Shown: positions 1 through 6,072, counted from the first letter of the stretch. The stretch: 6,856 bases of DNA from Elusimicrobiota bacterium (GCA_028865585.1 JAGWJU010000065.1:1-6856), one strand, 5' to 3'. Made by a program: numbers and translations. Notes: generated by a model from the sequence alone, not told the origin.

Positions 1-1487
1 TATCTGGCGCGCGCGAGTGGAATCCGGATTTGGCTTTGTCCGCGCACGTAAACGTGCCGCAGTTGGCGGCGTCGCAAATCCCGTTTCTGCCGGCGAGCGT
101 TCCGGCGAGCCTCGTTTTCCCGCGGGCGGTGTTGGACTTAAAGGCCGCCGTGTCCGGAGCGCAGGCCAAGATTTCAACGCTCAACGTGAAGACGGATTAC
201 GGGGTCGTCTCGGCCGCGGGAACCGTGGGAAATATCTGGCGCGCGCCCGCTCCGAATTTGAGCGTGTCCGCGAAGTTGGACATCCCCAAACTGCGCGCGG
301 ACGAGCTGCCGTTTTTGGACGCGCCCGCGGGCTTCGTTCTGCCCGCGTCCAAGTGGGACGCGTCCGTGCGCGCGGACTTGAGCCGAATCGACATTCATTC
401 CCTGCGCGCCGTGGTGGGGGACAACGATTTGCAGGTCTCGGGCTCCGTTTCCAATTGGAATAAGGCCGACCGCTCGGTCAAGGCCATGCTCACCTGCCGC
501 CGCTTCGTGCTGGGCGAAATCACGCCGCTGGTCCCGACGCTCGCGCCGCTGCATCTGGCGGGCAGCGGATTTTTCGTCCTGGCCGCGCGCGGGCCGCTCT
601 TGAAGCCCTTTTTGGCCGGCAAGATGAAGTTCGAGGGCCTGGGCGGCGACGTCGCGGGCTTGAAGTTCGCGGGCTTCGGCGGCGTCGCCACCTTCGACGC
701 CCGGCGCATCGACGTTCCGAATCTGGACGGCAGCTTCGGCAGCGGAGAGCTTCAGGCGAACCTGACGGTGGAGAACTACGCGACGCAGCATCCCGCCGTC
801 GACGTCCAGGCCGAACTCAACACCCTTGATTTGGGGCAATTGCAGGCGGCGCTGGCATCCGCCTCGGCGTCCGCGCCGCGCGCCGCGCCGGCCGCGGTTC
901 CGGCGAAGGCGGCGCCCCGCTCGTCTTTCTTCGCCGACGCCAAAGGGCAGATGACCATCGGCCATCTCATCCACCCGAACATCAAGGCCGACGACGTGCG
1001 GCTCTATTGGGACCTGACCGGCATCGGCTCCGACTTGGCGAAGCTCAACGGCTGGGCGCGCCTCAAAGTCTCGGGCGGCCGCTTCGACGGGCTCGGGGAC
1101 GCGGCGGAAAAATCGAAAGTGGTCAAGGTGCTGACCTTCCCGTTTTTGATCTTCCAGAAAATCGGGAGCCTGGGCGGCATCCGGCTCTTCCCGAACTTCG
1201 ACCACATCGCCTTCTCGGGCCTTAACGGGGACTACGCTTTCAACAACGGCGTGATGACCGTCAAGGACAGCCGGTTCTCAAGCGAGGTGGCCGACTTGGA
1301 CGCCCATGGGACCATCGATTTGGCCGCGCAGAAGCTCGATCTCTCCATGAACACGCAGTTGGCGAACCTGGCGCCTTTCCCCATTGAGGTCTCCGGAACC
1401 TTCGACAAGCCGAAGATTCGCGCGCGGCTGGACCAGCTCCTGATGCAGCCCGCCAAGCAGATTATCCAGGGCCTTTTCGGCCGCTGA
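1..1487 (+). CDS. AsmA-like C-terminal region protein (partial, 5' end outside window)
   Basis: The reading frame is open from the first complete codon at position 3 to the TGA at 1485-1487, about 494 residues. The TTG at 30 is an internal codon, so the true start lies upstream. The sequence has the alternating beta-strand pattern of AsmA/TamB-type envelope proteins. Its end is the typical AsmA C-terminal module: a 'GVMTVKDSRFSSEVADLDAHGTIDL' type stretch, then a polar beta segment, 'VSGTFDKPKIR' and a short terminal helix. Degenerate repeats of about 75 residues start near 24, 252 and 471. An Ala/Pro/Ser-rich linker (about 855-925) separates them from the C-terminal module. Family members are usually anchored in the inner membrane by an N-terminal helix, which would be off-window, and are linked to outer-membrane lipid homeostasis. 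The gene converges on the lipoprotein operon with a 12-base gap and no clear terminator. The family call is fairly sure; the precise role is unknown. Confidence 0.8.
   Translation, partial: SGAREWNPDLALSAHVNVPQLAASQIPFLPASVPASLVFPRAVLDLKAAVSGAQAKISTLNVKTDYGVVSAAGTVGNIWRAPAPNLSVSAKLDIPKLRADELPFLDAPAGFVLPASKWDASVRADLSRIDIHSLRAVVGDNDLQVSGSVSNWNKADRSVKAMLTCRRFVLGEITPLVPTLAPLHLAGSGFFVLAARGPLLKPFLAGKMKFEGLGGDVAGLKFAGFGGVATFDARRIDVPNLDGSFGSGELQANLTVENYATQHPAVDVQAELNTLDLGQLQAALASASASAPRAAPAAVPAKAAPRSSFFADAKGQMTIGHLIHPNIKADDVRLYWDLTGIGSDLAKLNGWARLKVSGGRFDGLGDAAEKSKVVKVLTFPFLIFQKIGSLGGIRLFPNFDHIAFSGLNGDYAFNNGVMTVKDSRFSSEVADLDAHGTIDLAAQKLDLSMNTQLANLAPFPIEVSGTFDKPKIRARLDQLLMQPAKQIIQGLFGR
24..690 (+). repeat. 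Degenerate internal protein repeats of about 75 residues in the AsmA-like gene
   Basis: Unit 1 starts near 24 (PDLALSAHVNVPQL, then IPFLPA). Unit 2 starts near 252 (PNLSVSAKLDIPKL, then LPFLDA), 76 codons later. A weaker third unit starts near 471 (RSVKAMLTCRRFVLGEITPL), 73 codons on. Units 1 and 2 share the hydrophobic alternation, a Pro-x-Leu turn, a PFL motif and a closing V(S)-x-x-G-x-V strand. This fits the repeated beta-groove architecture of AsmA/VPS13-like bridge proteins. The similarity is at protein level, so it is old duplication rather than a recent DNA repeat. Confidence 0.55.
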
Positions 1488-1499
1488 GCCGCGCCGTCC

Positions 1500-2558
1500 T
1501 TACTGCCCGGCCAGATAATCCGAAACGGCCTGCTTGATCTGCTGGGCGCAGGCCTGCGAGAGCGAATCGAGGCTGCGCGTGACGGCGGTCTCGTAGTTCT
1601 GGGAATCCTCGCGGGCCGACGGGCGGATGGCCGCGATGGTCTTGGAGTTGGACGCGTCTTCCACGCGGATGTCCGCCGAGCTGCGCGCGCGCTTCCAGGG
1701 GCTGCCGTCGCCCAGGTTTTCGCGCGAGGTGAAGACCGAACCCGTGACCGAGATGTCCAGGCCCTTTTGCGACGGGTCTCCCTGCCGGGCCTGGATGCCC
1801 AAATCGTTCAAGCCGCGGATGACGCCGTTGGCGACTTCGTCCGCTCCGTCGCCGTCAAGATGAATGACCACGTTGAGCGCGGCCAGGGCGCTTTGCGCGT
1901 CGCTTTGGGCCGCCGCGGCGTCGACGGGCGCGGGCGCGCCTTCGCCGCTTTGCCCGACCACGCGGAGCTCGGCGGAGAGCTCGCGGCGCTTGGCCAGGTC
2001 CGTGACGATGCCCATCGCGTCCTTGGCCCGGGCCAGCTTGTTCGCCGATTGCTTCAAGTCGGATTCTTGATGCTCGATTTGGGAGTCCAAATCGCCGATC
2101 TGCTCGGACAAGGACGCGGAGGCCTTTTGCCGATCCAGAATCGCCAGGGCGTAATATTGTCCGCTTTGGGGGTCCTGCCAGTCCTGGGCGATGCGCGAGT
2201 CCTCCAGGACCTTGTGGGAGGCCGTGCGGACGTTCTGGAAGGCCGAGGTCAGCAGCGAGGATGTTCCGCCGTTGCCTCCGCTCCGATCCGTCTCCGTCTG
2301 CGAGGCGCTCTCCTGGACGTTGACCTGGGCGGAGAAGATTTTCGCGATCTCGCCGCGGGCGAAATCCTCGGCCGAGGCGCGGCTGTATCCGATGCCGACT
2401 CCGGCCAGATACCGGGCGCCGGGGTACTGGGCGCTCCAGTTTTCGATCCAGTCGGGCCGCGCGGCGGTCGAGGCTTTGCGGCCGGCCAAAAAGGCGCAGC
2501 CGCCGAGGGCGGAGAGCGCCAGGAGAGTTGCGAAGCACGACGCGATTTTTTTGTTCAT
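1500..2558 (-). CDS. LPP20-family lipoprotein, long form with extra C-terminal domain
   Basis: A lipoprotein of 352 residues. Start ATG 2558 is preferred over the in-frame ATG at 2582 because it gives a compact signal peptide: MNKK, a hydrophobic core, and LGGC with the lipidated Cys at residue 21. The TAA of the upstream gene ends one base before this ATG. The only Shine-Dalgarno-like AGGA (2571-2574) is 12 bases away, so translational coupling is likely. Residues 35-143 match the LPP20 fold: PDWIENW, YLAGVG, AEDFARGEIAKI and YYALAILDR. Residues 150-200 are charged and helical, likely a coiled coil. After an Ala-rich linker, residues 228-350 form a second alpha/beta domain (VVIHLDGDG, LDISVTGSV, ending in a helix). 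LPP20 proteins are surface or periplasmic lipoproteins of poorly known function. It is the last gene of the operon. The LPP20 call is good; the extra domain is not identified. Confidence 0.8.
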   Translation of the reverse strand: MNKKIASCFATLLALSALGGCAFLAGRKASTAARPDWIENWSAQYPGARYLAGVGIGYSRASAEDFARGEIAKIFSAQVNVQESASQTETDRSGGNGGTSSLLTSAFQNVRTASHKVLEDSRIAQDWQDPQSGQYYALAILDRQKASASLSEQIGDLDSQIEHQESDLKQSANKLARAKDAMGIVTDLAKRRELSAELRVVGQSGEGAPAPVDAAAAQSDAQSALAALNVVIHLDGDGADEVANGVIRGLNDLGIQARQGDPSQKGLDISVTGSVFTSRENLGDGSPWKRARSSADIRVEDASNSKTIAAIRPSAREDSQNYETAVTRSLDSLSQACAQQIKQAVSDYLAGQ

Positions 2559-2559
2559 G

Positions 2560-3939
2560 TTAGAGGGCCGTCCTGAATGCAAGATAGGTGCGTTTGCCCG
2601 GCTTGATGACGACGTCCTTGAAAACGTGGGACATCACGACGCCGCCCGCGGCGTCGCGGAACTGCACGGTGACGTCGTGCGCGCCCGCGGGCAATTCCTC
2701 GCGGGCGATGCGGATTTGGGACGGCAGGGTCGTCCAGCAGCGCGTGTCGGCGGCCTCCGTGCCCGCGGCCAGCCCGAAGGCCGCGCCGCGGCTGAGCATG
2801 CGGCAGGACAAATCCTGCAGGTTCCCGGTCCCGAATTTCTTGTCGCAGTAGTCCGCCGCGGCGTCCGACGCCGTCTTGGCCAGGATGAACTTGACCGTGG
2901 CGCGCGCGATGGCCCGGGTCATGATGAGGGGCATGTTGTCTTTGAGGCTCTTAAACGCGATGGCCGAGACGTCTTCGGCCAGCTGGGTGTCGACGGCGGG
3001 CCTTGAGTCCACCAGCACGTCCGAAGAGACGATGGAAAAATGGTCCTGGACGTACTCGGGATAGGCGACCGTGATGGCGTTGCCCAGCAGCCCGGCCCTT
3101 AGCGCGTTGCCCACGCGCGGATCGCGGTCTTCCTCCTGCCGGTCTTTCTTCAGCGCGACCAGCGCGTCGCCCCAGGCGACCTGGACGGTCTTGGAGATTT
3201 TGCGCGGCGCGACGCCGTTGTAGTGGATGAAGACCAGCTCCCCGGTGTCGGGCGTGATTTGATCCTGACCCAAGGGGGGGAACTGGGGCATGGGCGTGTT
3301 GTAGTCGCCGGCGTACCAGCCGTAGGCCTTCTTCGCCGCGTCCATGGAAATCCGCGCGTCGTCGTTCATGCCCTCGTCGGAGTAGTACAGGGCGTCCAGG
3401 TAGCGGGCGAAGGCGTCGTCCTTGTAAATGTCGGACTTCCCGGCGTCGGCGTTGAGGTTGTCCAGAAAGAGCTCGACCTTGCGCGATTCGACCAGGGCGT
3501 CGTCGATGTCGCCCCGGAGCGAGTAGTTGAGCGAGCGCAGGATGTGCTCCAGGACCCGGTCGTAGGGGGTCCCGGCAAAGGGCATGGTGTTGTCGTTCAA
3601 GATGAGCGTGCCGGCCATCTTGGTCACGCTTTTGGTGTAGAGGTCCTCCATCCGGTGCTCGGCCGCGGCCAAGTCCCGGTCGCTTTTCGCGTACCAGCCG
3701 CCGTAATGCTCGACCGCGCCCTTGTCGAGGTAATAGAGGACCGCGTTTTTCTTGCCGAACTGCGTGTGCTTGACGCCGTCCAAGTAGGAGTCGGCCCCGG
3801 AGTAATTTTGCGCGGCGATGAGGGAATTAAGCTTCTTCTCGACGCTGATGGAGGGGCCGGCGCAGGAGCACAGCAGGAGGGCCGCGGCGGCGGCTCCTAA
3901 AACGAATAAGCCCCCTTTCGGGGGCTTATTGTCTCGCAT
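2560..3939 (-). CDS. COG3014-family lipoprotein, partner of LpoB
   Basis: 459 residues. ATG 3939 is the only workable start: no in-frame ATG, GTG or TTG lies between it and the lipid-attachment cysteine. A weak AGGCGG precedes it. The signal peptide has Arg2, Lys5 and Lys8, a Leu/Ala core and LCSC with Cys26. Residues 32-215 are helical and TPR-like (tyrosine-rich, with FAGTPYDRVLEH near 121 and the ALVESRK helix near 148). Residues 230-315 look like a mixed alpha/beta region (ELVFIHYNGVAP). A hydrophobic helical stretch follows (about 335-395), then ADTRCWTTLP near 397. The C-terminal 45 residues form an Ig-like beta segment (ELPAGAHDVTVQF, then KPGKRTYLAF). From memory, COG3014 proteins are encoded next to LpoB in several Gram-negative groups; their biochemical role is not established. 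Codons 4-12 hold a terminator-like hairpin. The gene is 13 bases downstream of lpoB. Confidence 0.82.
   Translation of the reverse strand: MRDNKPPKGGLFVLGAAAAALLLCSCAGPSISVEKKLNSLIAAQNYSGADSYLDGVKHTQFGKKNAVLYYLDKGAVEHYGGWYAKSDRDLAAAEHRMEDLYTKSVTKMAGTLILNDNTMPFAGTPYDRVLEHILRSLNYSLRGDIDDALVESRKVELFLDNLNADAGKSDIYKDDAFARYLDALYYSDEGMNDDARISMDAAKKAYGWYAGDYNTPMPQFPPLGQDQITPDTGELVFIHYNGVAPRKISKTVQVAWGDALVALKKDRQEEDRDPRVGNALRAGLLGNAITVAYPEYVQDHFSIVSSDVLVDSRPAVDTQLAEDVSAIAFKSLKDNMPLIMTRAIARATVKFILAKTASDAAADYCDKKFGTGNLQDLSCRMLSRGAAFGLAAGTEAADTRCWTTLPSQIRIAREELPAGAHDVTVQFRDAAGGVVMSHVFKDVVIKPGKRTYLAFRTAL
3905..3930 (-). terminator. Terminator-like hairpin with GAAA loop inside the 5' end of the COG3014 gene
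   Basis: On the minus strand AATAAGCCCCC is followed by the loop GAAA and GGGGGCTTATT: a perfect 11-bp stem with a GNRA tetraloop. The next bases are CGTTTTAGG, so the stem's 3' arm and its flank give a moderately U-rich run (CUUAUUCGUUUU). It begins 9 bases after the A of the ATG and spans codons 4-12, within the region that codes for the start of the signal peptide. The structure is certain at sequence level. Action as an intrinsic terminator, attenuator or translation brake is inference. On the plus strand the 3' flank (GTCTCGC) is not U-rich. Confidence 0.65.
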
Positions 3940-3952
3940 GGCCGCCTGTGGC

Positions 3953-4555
3953 CTAGAGGCCGAAGGCGGCGCGCGTAATGTACTTGTTGATCTTGTGTTC
4001 GCCGTTCCAGACGATGACGTTGGTCTCCATGTTGACCAGCTTGAGGTTCACTTGGAACGTCACGACGCTGCGCCCGCCGACGGTGTCCTTCATCTCGTTG
4101 AGGACGCCTTGGAGCATGAAGTCGGCGCCCGTCTCCTGCCCGTTGGCCTTGCGCGTCGCCGCGGAGGCGTTGGCGTCCTGATCAAGCCTCTCGGAGCGCA
4201 CGCCCTGGCGGCCCTGGGCGCTGGCCACGAACTGGACCTTGCCCGAGTTGATGAGCTCGCTCTGCAGGCTCTGGATGAAGGTGTCCGTGTCCACGTGCTC
4301 GAAGCCCATGTTGCGGACGTCGCCCACGATGACGACGGGCGGATTGGAGTGCTTGGCGTTCCAGTTGTCCAGCCAGGCGCGGGAGAGGCAGTCGGAGATC
4401 ATCGCGTGGGCCACCTGCCGGGAATCCTGCTCGTTCCAGCGTCCGCTCAAGTCCTGCACCTGGGCGGAGCCTTCCCTTTGCACGCTGATGGAACTGCATC
4501 CCGAGAATCCGGCGGCGACGGCTGCTGCGGCGGCGCACAATAATGCTTTTTTCAT
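3953..4555 (-). CDS. lpoB: Penicillin-binding-protein activator LpoB-like lipoprotein
   Basis: 200 residues. The signal peptide starts MKKALL and has an Ala-rich core; the lipobox is FSGC (Cys20, with Phe at -3 instead of the usual Leu). The mature part carries LpoB family signatures: DLSGRWNEQDSR (35-46), a helix with MISDCLSRAWL, PVVIVGDVRNMGFEHVDTDTF (73-93), the LINSGKVQFV strand (101-110), ERLDQ, GADFMLQGVL (143-152) and VNMETNVIVWNGEHKI near the end. In E. coli, LpoB is an outer-membrane lipoprotein that reaches through the cell wall and stimulates PBP1B. Here the synthase partner is not in view. The linker after the cysteine is short, unlike the long disordered one of enterobacterial LpoB. 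GAAAGGAG (4573-4580) lies 17 bases before the ATG, unusually far, with no upstream in-frame start. It is the second gene of the operon. Confidence 0.88.
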   Translation of the reverse strand: MKKALLCAAAAAVAAGFSGCSSISVQREGSAQVQDLSGRWNEQDSRQVAHAMISDCLSRAWLDNWNAKHSNPPVVIVGDVRNMGFEHVDTDTFIQSLQSELINSGKVQFVASAQGRQGVRSERLDQDANASAATRKANGQETGADFMLQGVLNEMKDTVGGRSVVTFQVNLKLVNMETNVIVWNGEHKINKYITRAAFGL

Positions 4556-4587
4556 GGTCTGCTGAAAACGCGCTCCTTTCGGCGGGT

Positions 4588-5187
4588 TTAGTTCGCCGCG
4601 TTGTGCTTGGCTTCCTCGGCGCTCAGGGCGTCGAAAGCCTTGTTCGCGTCGTTCTTGACGTAGTCGCGAATCTGGGCGTTCAAGTCCTTGGACTCATTGA
4701 GGCTCTGCTGGACCGCGTTCATGTCCAGCTTGCACAGCGAGTAGTAAACCGGGGGATTGACCGAGCGGTCCACCCAGCGGTCCACGATGACCGCGCCGTG
4801 AAGCGTGAACTCGGCGAAGTTCTTCATGGTGCTGGAAACCATCTGCTCCTCGGAGGACTTGGTCATGTCGCCGGCGGTGGTCGACGCCATGTAGTCCTTG
4901 GTCAAGGTCGCCACGTAGTCGTTCATGATTTTGGCGAGCTCGCCGCGGGCGCGGTCATCGGCCGACATCTGCGCTAGGGGGATGTTGCGGATGCCCTGGA
5001 CGCTGCCCACGCCGTAAAACACGCTCTGGCCGCCGTCCTTGAAGGCGCCGTTGCCCTTGTTGACCCAATCCGGGGCGTTCTTGGCGATGGGGGAGACCAC
5101 GTAGTGGTGGCATCCCGCGAAGAGAGCCAGGCCCAGCCCGGCCGCCAGAAATCCTGCGTACGAAACGAACTTATTCTTGAGATTCAT
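4588..5187 (-). CDS. LPP20-family lipoprotein, short form; first gene of lipoprotein operon
   Basis: 199 residues. ATG 5187 is preceded by an excellent Shine-Dalgarno AGGGAGG (5194-5200, 6-base spacing). The signal peptide has Lys4 and Lys6, a long Leu/Ala/Gly core and FAGC with Cys26. The mature region shows LPP20 landmarks: APDWVNKG near 38, VFYGVGSV (57-63), ADDRARGELAKIM (77-89), and the closing PVYYSLCKLD strand near 146-155. The helical tail is rich in Lys, Asp and Ala. The motif set parallels the long LPP20 gene of the same operon (AEDFARGEIAKI), so they are probably diverged paralogues. LPP20 proteins are named after a Helicobacter pylori lipoprotein; their function is poorly defined. 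The position directly after the promoter suggests the highest expression in the operon (inference). Confidence 0.85.
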   Translation of the reverse strand: MNLKNKFVSYAGFLAAGLGLALFAGCHHYVVSPIAKNAPDWVNKGNGAFKDGGQSVFYGVGSVQGIRNIPLAQMSADDRARGELAKIMNDYVATLTKDYMASTTAGDMTKSSEEQMVSSTMKNFAEFTLHGAVIVDRWVDRSVNPPVYYSLCKLDMNAVQQSLNESKDLNAQIRDYVKNDANKAFDALSAEEAKHNAAN

Positions 5188-5193
5188 GATTTT

Positions 5194-5200
5194 CCTCCCT
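5194..5200 (-). promoter_or_regulatory. Strong ribosome binding site of the first operon gene
   Basis: AGGGAGG on the minus strand, 6 bases before ATG 5187. It is the best ribosome-binding sequence among the four operon genes and fixes the start of the short LPP20 gene. Confidence 0.85.
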
Positions 5201-5212
5201 TCATCAACGCCG

Positions 5213-5241
5213 TTGCTTCGGTTCCGGCAGTGTAGTAAAGT
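5213..5241 (+). promoter_or_regulatory. Candidate promoter of orn, overlapping the divergent operon promoter
   Basis: On the plus strand TTGCTT (5213-5218), 17 bases and TAAAGT (5236-5241) make a weak sigma70-like pair; the -10 matches four of six consensus bases and the -35 three. Initiation near 5248 would leave a 30-base leader before orn. Its -10 lies inside the spacer of the opposing operon promoter, so both could not be occupied at once. Confidence 0.35.
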
Positions 5242-5257
5242 GCCTCCGTGTTGTCAA
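5229..5257 (-). promoter_or_regulatory. Sigma70-type promoter of the lipoprotein operon
   Basis: On the minus strand a perfect -35 TTGACA (5252-5257) is separated by 17 bases from the -10 TACACT (5229-5234, four of six consensus bases). The predicted transcript start near 5222 gives a leader of about 35 bases containing the AGGGAGG site. A second TTGAC (TTGACT, 5262-5267) lies exactly 10 bases upstream, on the same helical face. It could be an activator half-site or an alternative -35. Confidence 0.7.
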
Positions 5258-5277
5258 GATTAGTCAAGGATGGTATG

Positions 5278-5844
5278 ATGTTCGGCGCGATGCAGGACGA
5301 AAAAAACCTGGCGTGGCTTGATTTGGAGATGACGGGCTTGGAGCCCTGCACGGCGACCATCCTCGAAATCGCCACCGTGGTCACCGACAGCGACTTGAAC
5401 GTCCTGGCGGAAGGCCCGGTCCTGGCCATCCACCATGACGACGAGGCGCTGGAGAAGATGGACCCGTGGTGCGTGGAGCAGCACGGGAAATCCGGCCTTA
5501 CGGACCGGGTAAAAGAATCGAGCGTTACCGTGGAAGAGGCCCAGGCGCGGACCTTGGAGTTCATCGCGGATTGGTGCCCGGAGAAGAAGGCGCCCTTGTG
5601 CGGCAACACCATCGGGCAGGATCGGCGCTTCCTGGTCAAGTACATGCCCAGGCTCCACGACTACTTTCATTACCGCTCCGTGGACGTGAGCACTATAAAG
5701 GAACTGGTCAAGCGCTGGTATCCGGACGAAAAGTACGTCTATTCCAAAAGCAAGCAGCACGAAGCCCTCGCCGACATCCGCGAGTCCATCGCGGAACTGG
5801 CGTACTACCGCCGGACGATTTTTAAGAAGTGCCCTGAGCTCTAG
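5278..5844 (+). CDS. orn: Oligoribonuclease (DEDDh 3'-5' exoribonuclease)
   Basis: Orn degrades 2-5 nucleotide RNA fragments, the last step of mRNA turnover, and hydrolyses pGpG from c-di-GMP breakdown. It acts in the cytoplasm as a homodimer. With the chosen start the protein is 188 residues. Catalytic residues are visible: Asp15 and Glu17 in WLDLEMTGL, Asp115 in NTIGQDRRFL, His161 and Asp166 in QHEALADIRES. These equal the E. coli set (D12, E14, D112, H158, D163) with a constant offset of 3. SVDVSTIKEL and AELAYYR are further Orn signatures. ATG 5278 sits 7 bases after AAGGA (5266-5270). ATG 5275 (4-base spacing) and ATG 5290 (no Shine-Dalgarno) are alternatives, and the GTG at 5248 would add ten unneeded residues. 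The TAG overlaps the stop of the convergent cold-shock gene. Confidence 0.96.
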   Translation: MFGAMQDEKNLAWLDLEMTGLEPCTATILEIATVVTDSDLNVLAEGPVLAIHHDDEALEKMDPWCVEQHGKSGLTDRVKESSVTVEEAQARTLEFIADWCPEKKAPLCGNTIGQDRRFLVKYMPRLHDYFHYRSVDVSTIKELVKRWYPDEKYVYSKSKQHEALADIRESIAELAYYRRTIFKKCPEL

Positions 5845-6044
5845 GCTTTTCGGACGTTGGCTGCCTTAGGCCCTTTCTCCGTTTGCTCGACGTCGTATTC
5901 CACGGCCTGATTCTCGGCGAGGCTCTTGAAGCCGTCGCCTTGAATCGCGCTGAAGTGCACGAAGAGATCCTTCGATCCGTCGTCCGGCGTGATGAAGCCG
6001 TACCCCTTCTGATCGTTGAACCACTTCACTTTCCCTGTCGGCAT
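5841..6044 (-). CDS. Cold-shock-domain protein (CspA family)
   Basis: 67 residues, the full length of a single cold-shock domain: a five-strand OB fold that binds single-stranded RNA and DNA and acts as an RNA chaperone. RNP1 is KGYGFI (13-18) and RNP2 is LFVHF (27-31). Trp8, Phe9, Phe17, Phe28, His30 and Phe31 form the usual aromatic surface. ATG 6044 is chosen because GGAAAGAGGA (6051-6060) lies 6 bases upstream and MPTGKVKWF is the canonical N-terminus; the longer frame from 6098 is arginine- and proline-rich leader sequence. It is transcribed from its own promoter (6121-6148). Which Csp paralogue it is, and whether it is cold-induced, cannot be told. Confidence 0.95.
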   Translation of the reverse strand: MPTGKVKWFNDQKGYGFITPDDGSKDLFVHFSAIQGDGFKSLAENQAVEYDVEQTEKGPKAANVRKA

Positions 6045-6072
6045 TGCAGTTCCTCTTTCCGCTTCCGGTCCA

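Noticed and set aside
2..14. DNA match between the window start (tctggcgcgcgc) and 234-245
   Set aside because: The two copies are read in different frames relative to the protein alignment, so the identity is mostly chance; the real repeat is at protein level from 24 and 252.
174..1205. Long minus-strand open frame (343 codons) opposite the AsmA-like gene
   Set aside because: Its product is Arg/Ala/Gly/Gln-rich with no recognisable fold, typical of an antisense shadow in GC-rich DNA; the plus-strand frame has clear AsmA features.
1467..1486. Small hairpin (CAGGGCC, TTTTC, GGCC-G-CTG) at the stop codon of the AsmA-like gene, possible bidirectional terminator
   Set aside because: Only seven pairs with a bulge and no U-run on either strand; too weak to call a terminator.
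2191..3006. Plus-strand open frame (271 codons) across the junction of two lipoprotein genes
   Set aside because: Low-complexity, Arg-rich product antisense to two genes with lipoboxes and family motifs.
3223..4543. Two further long plus-strand frames opposite the COG3014 and lpoB genes
   Set aside because: Val/Gly/His/Leu-biased translations without motifs; mirror frames of the real genes.
5260..5760. Minus-strand frame opposite orn
   Set aside because: Antisense to a gene with a complete DEDDh catalytic set; no plausible domain of its own.
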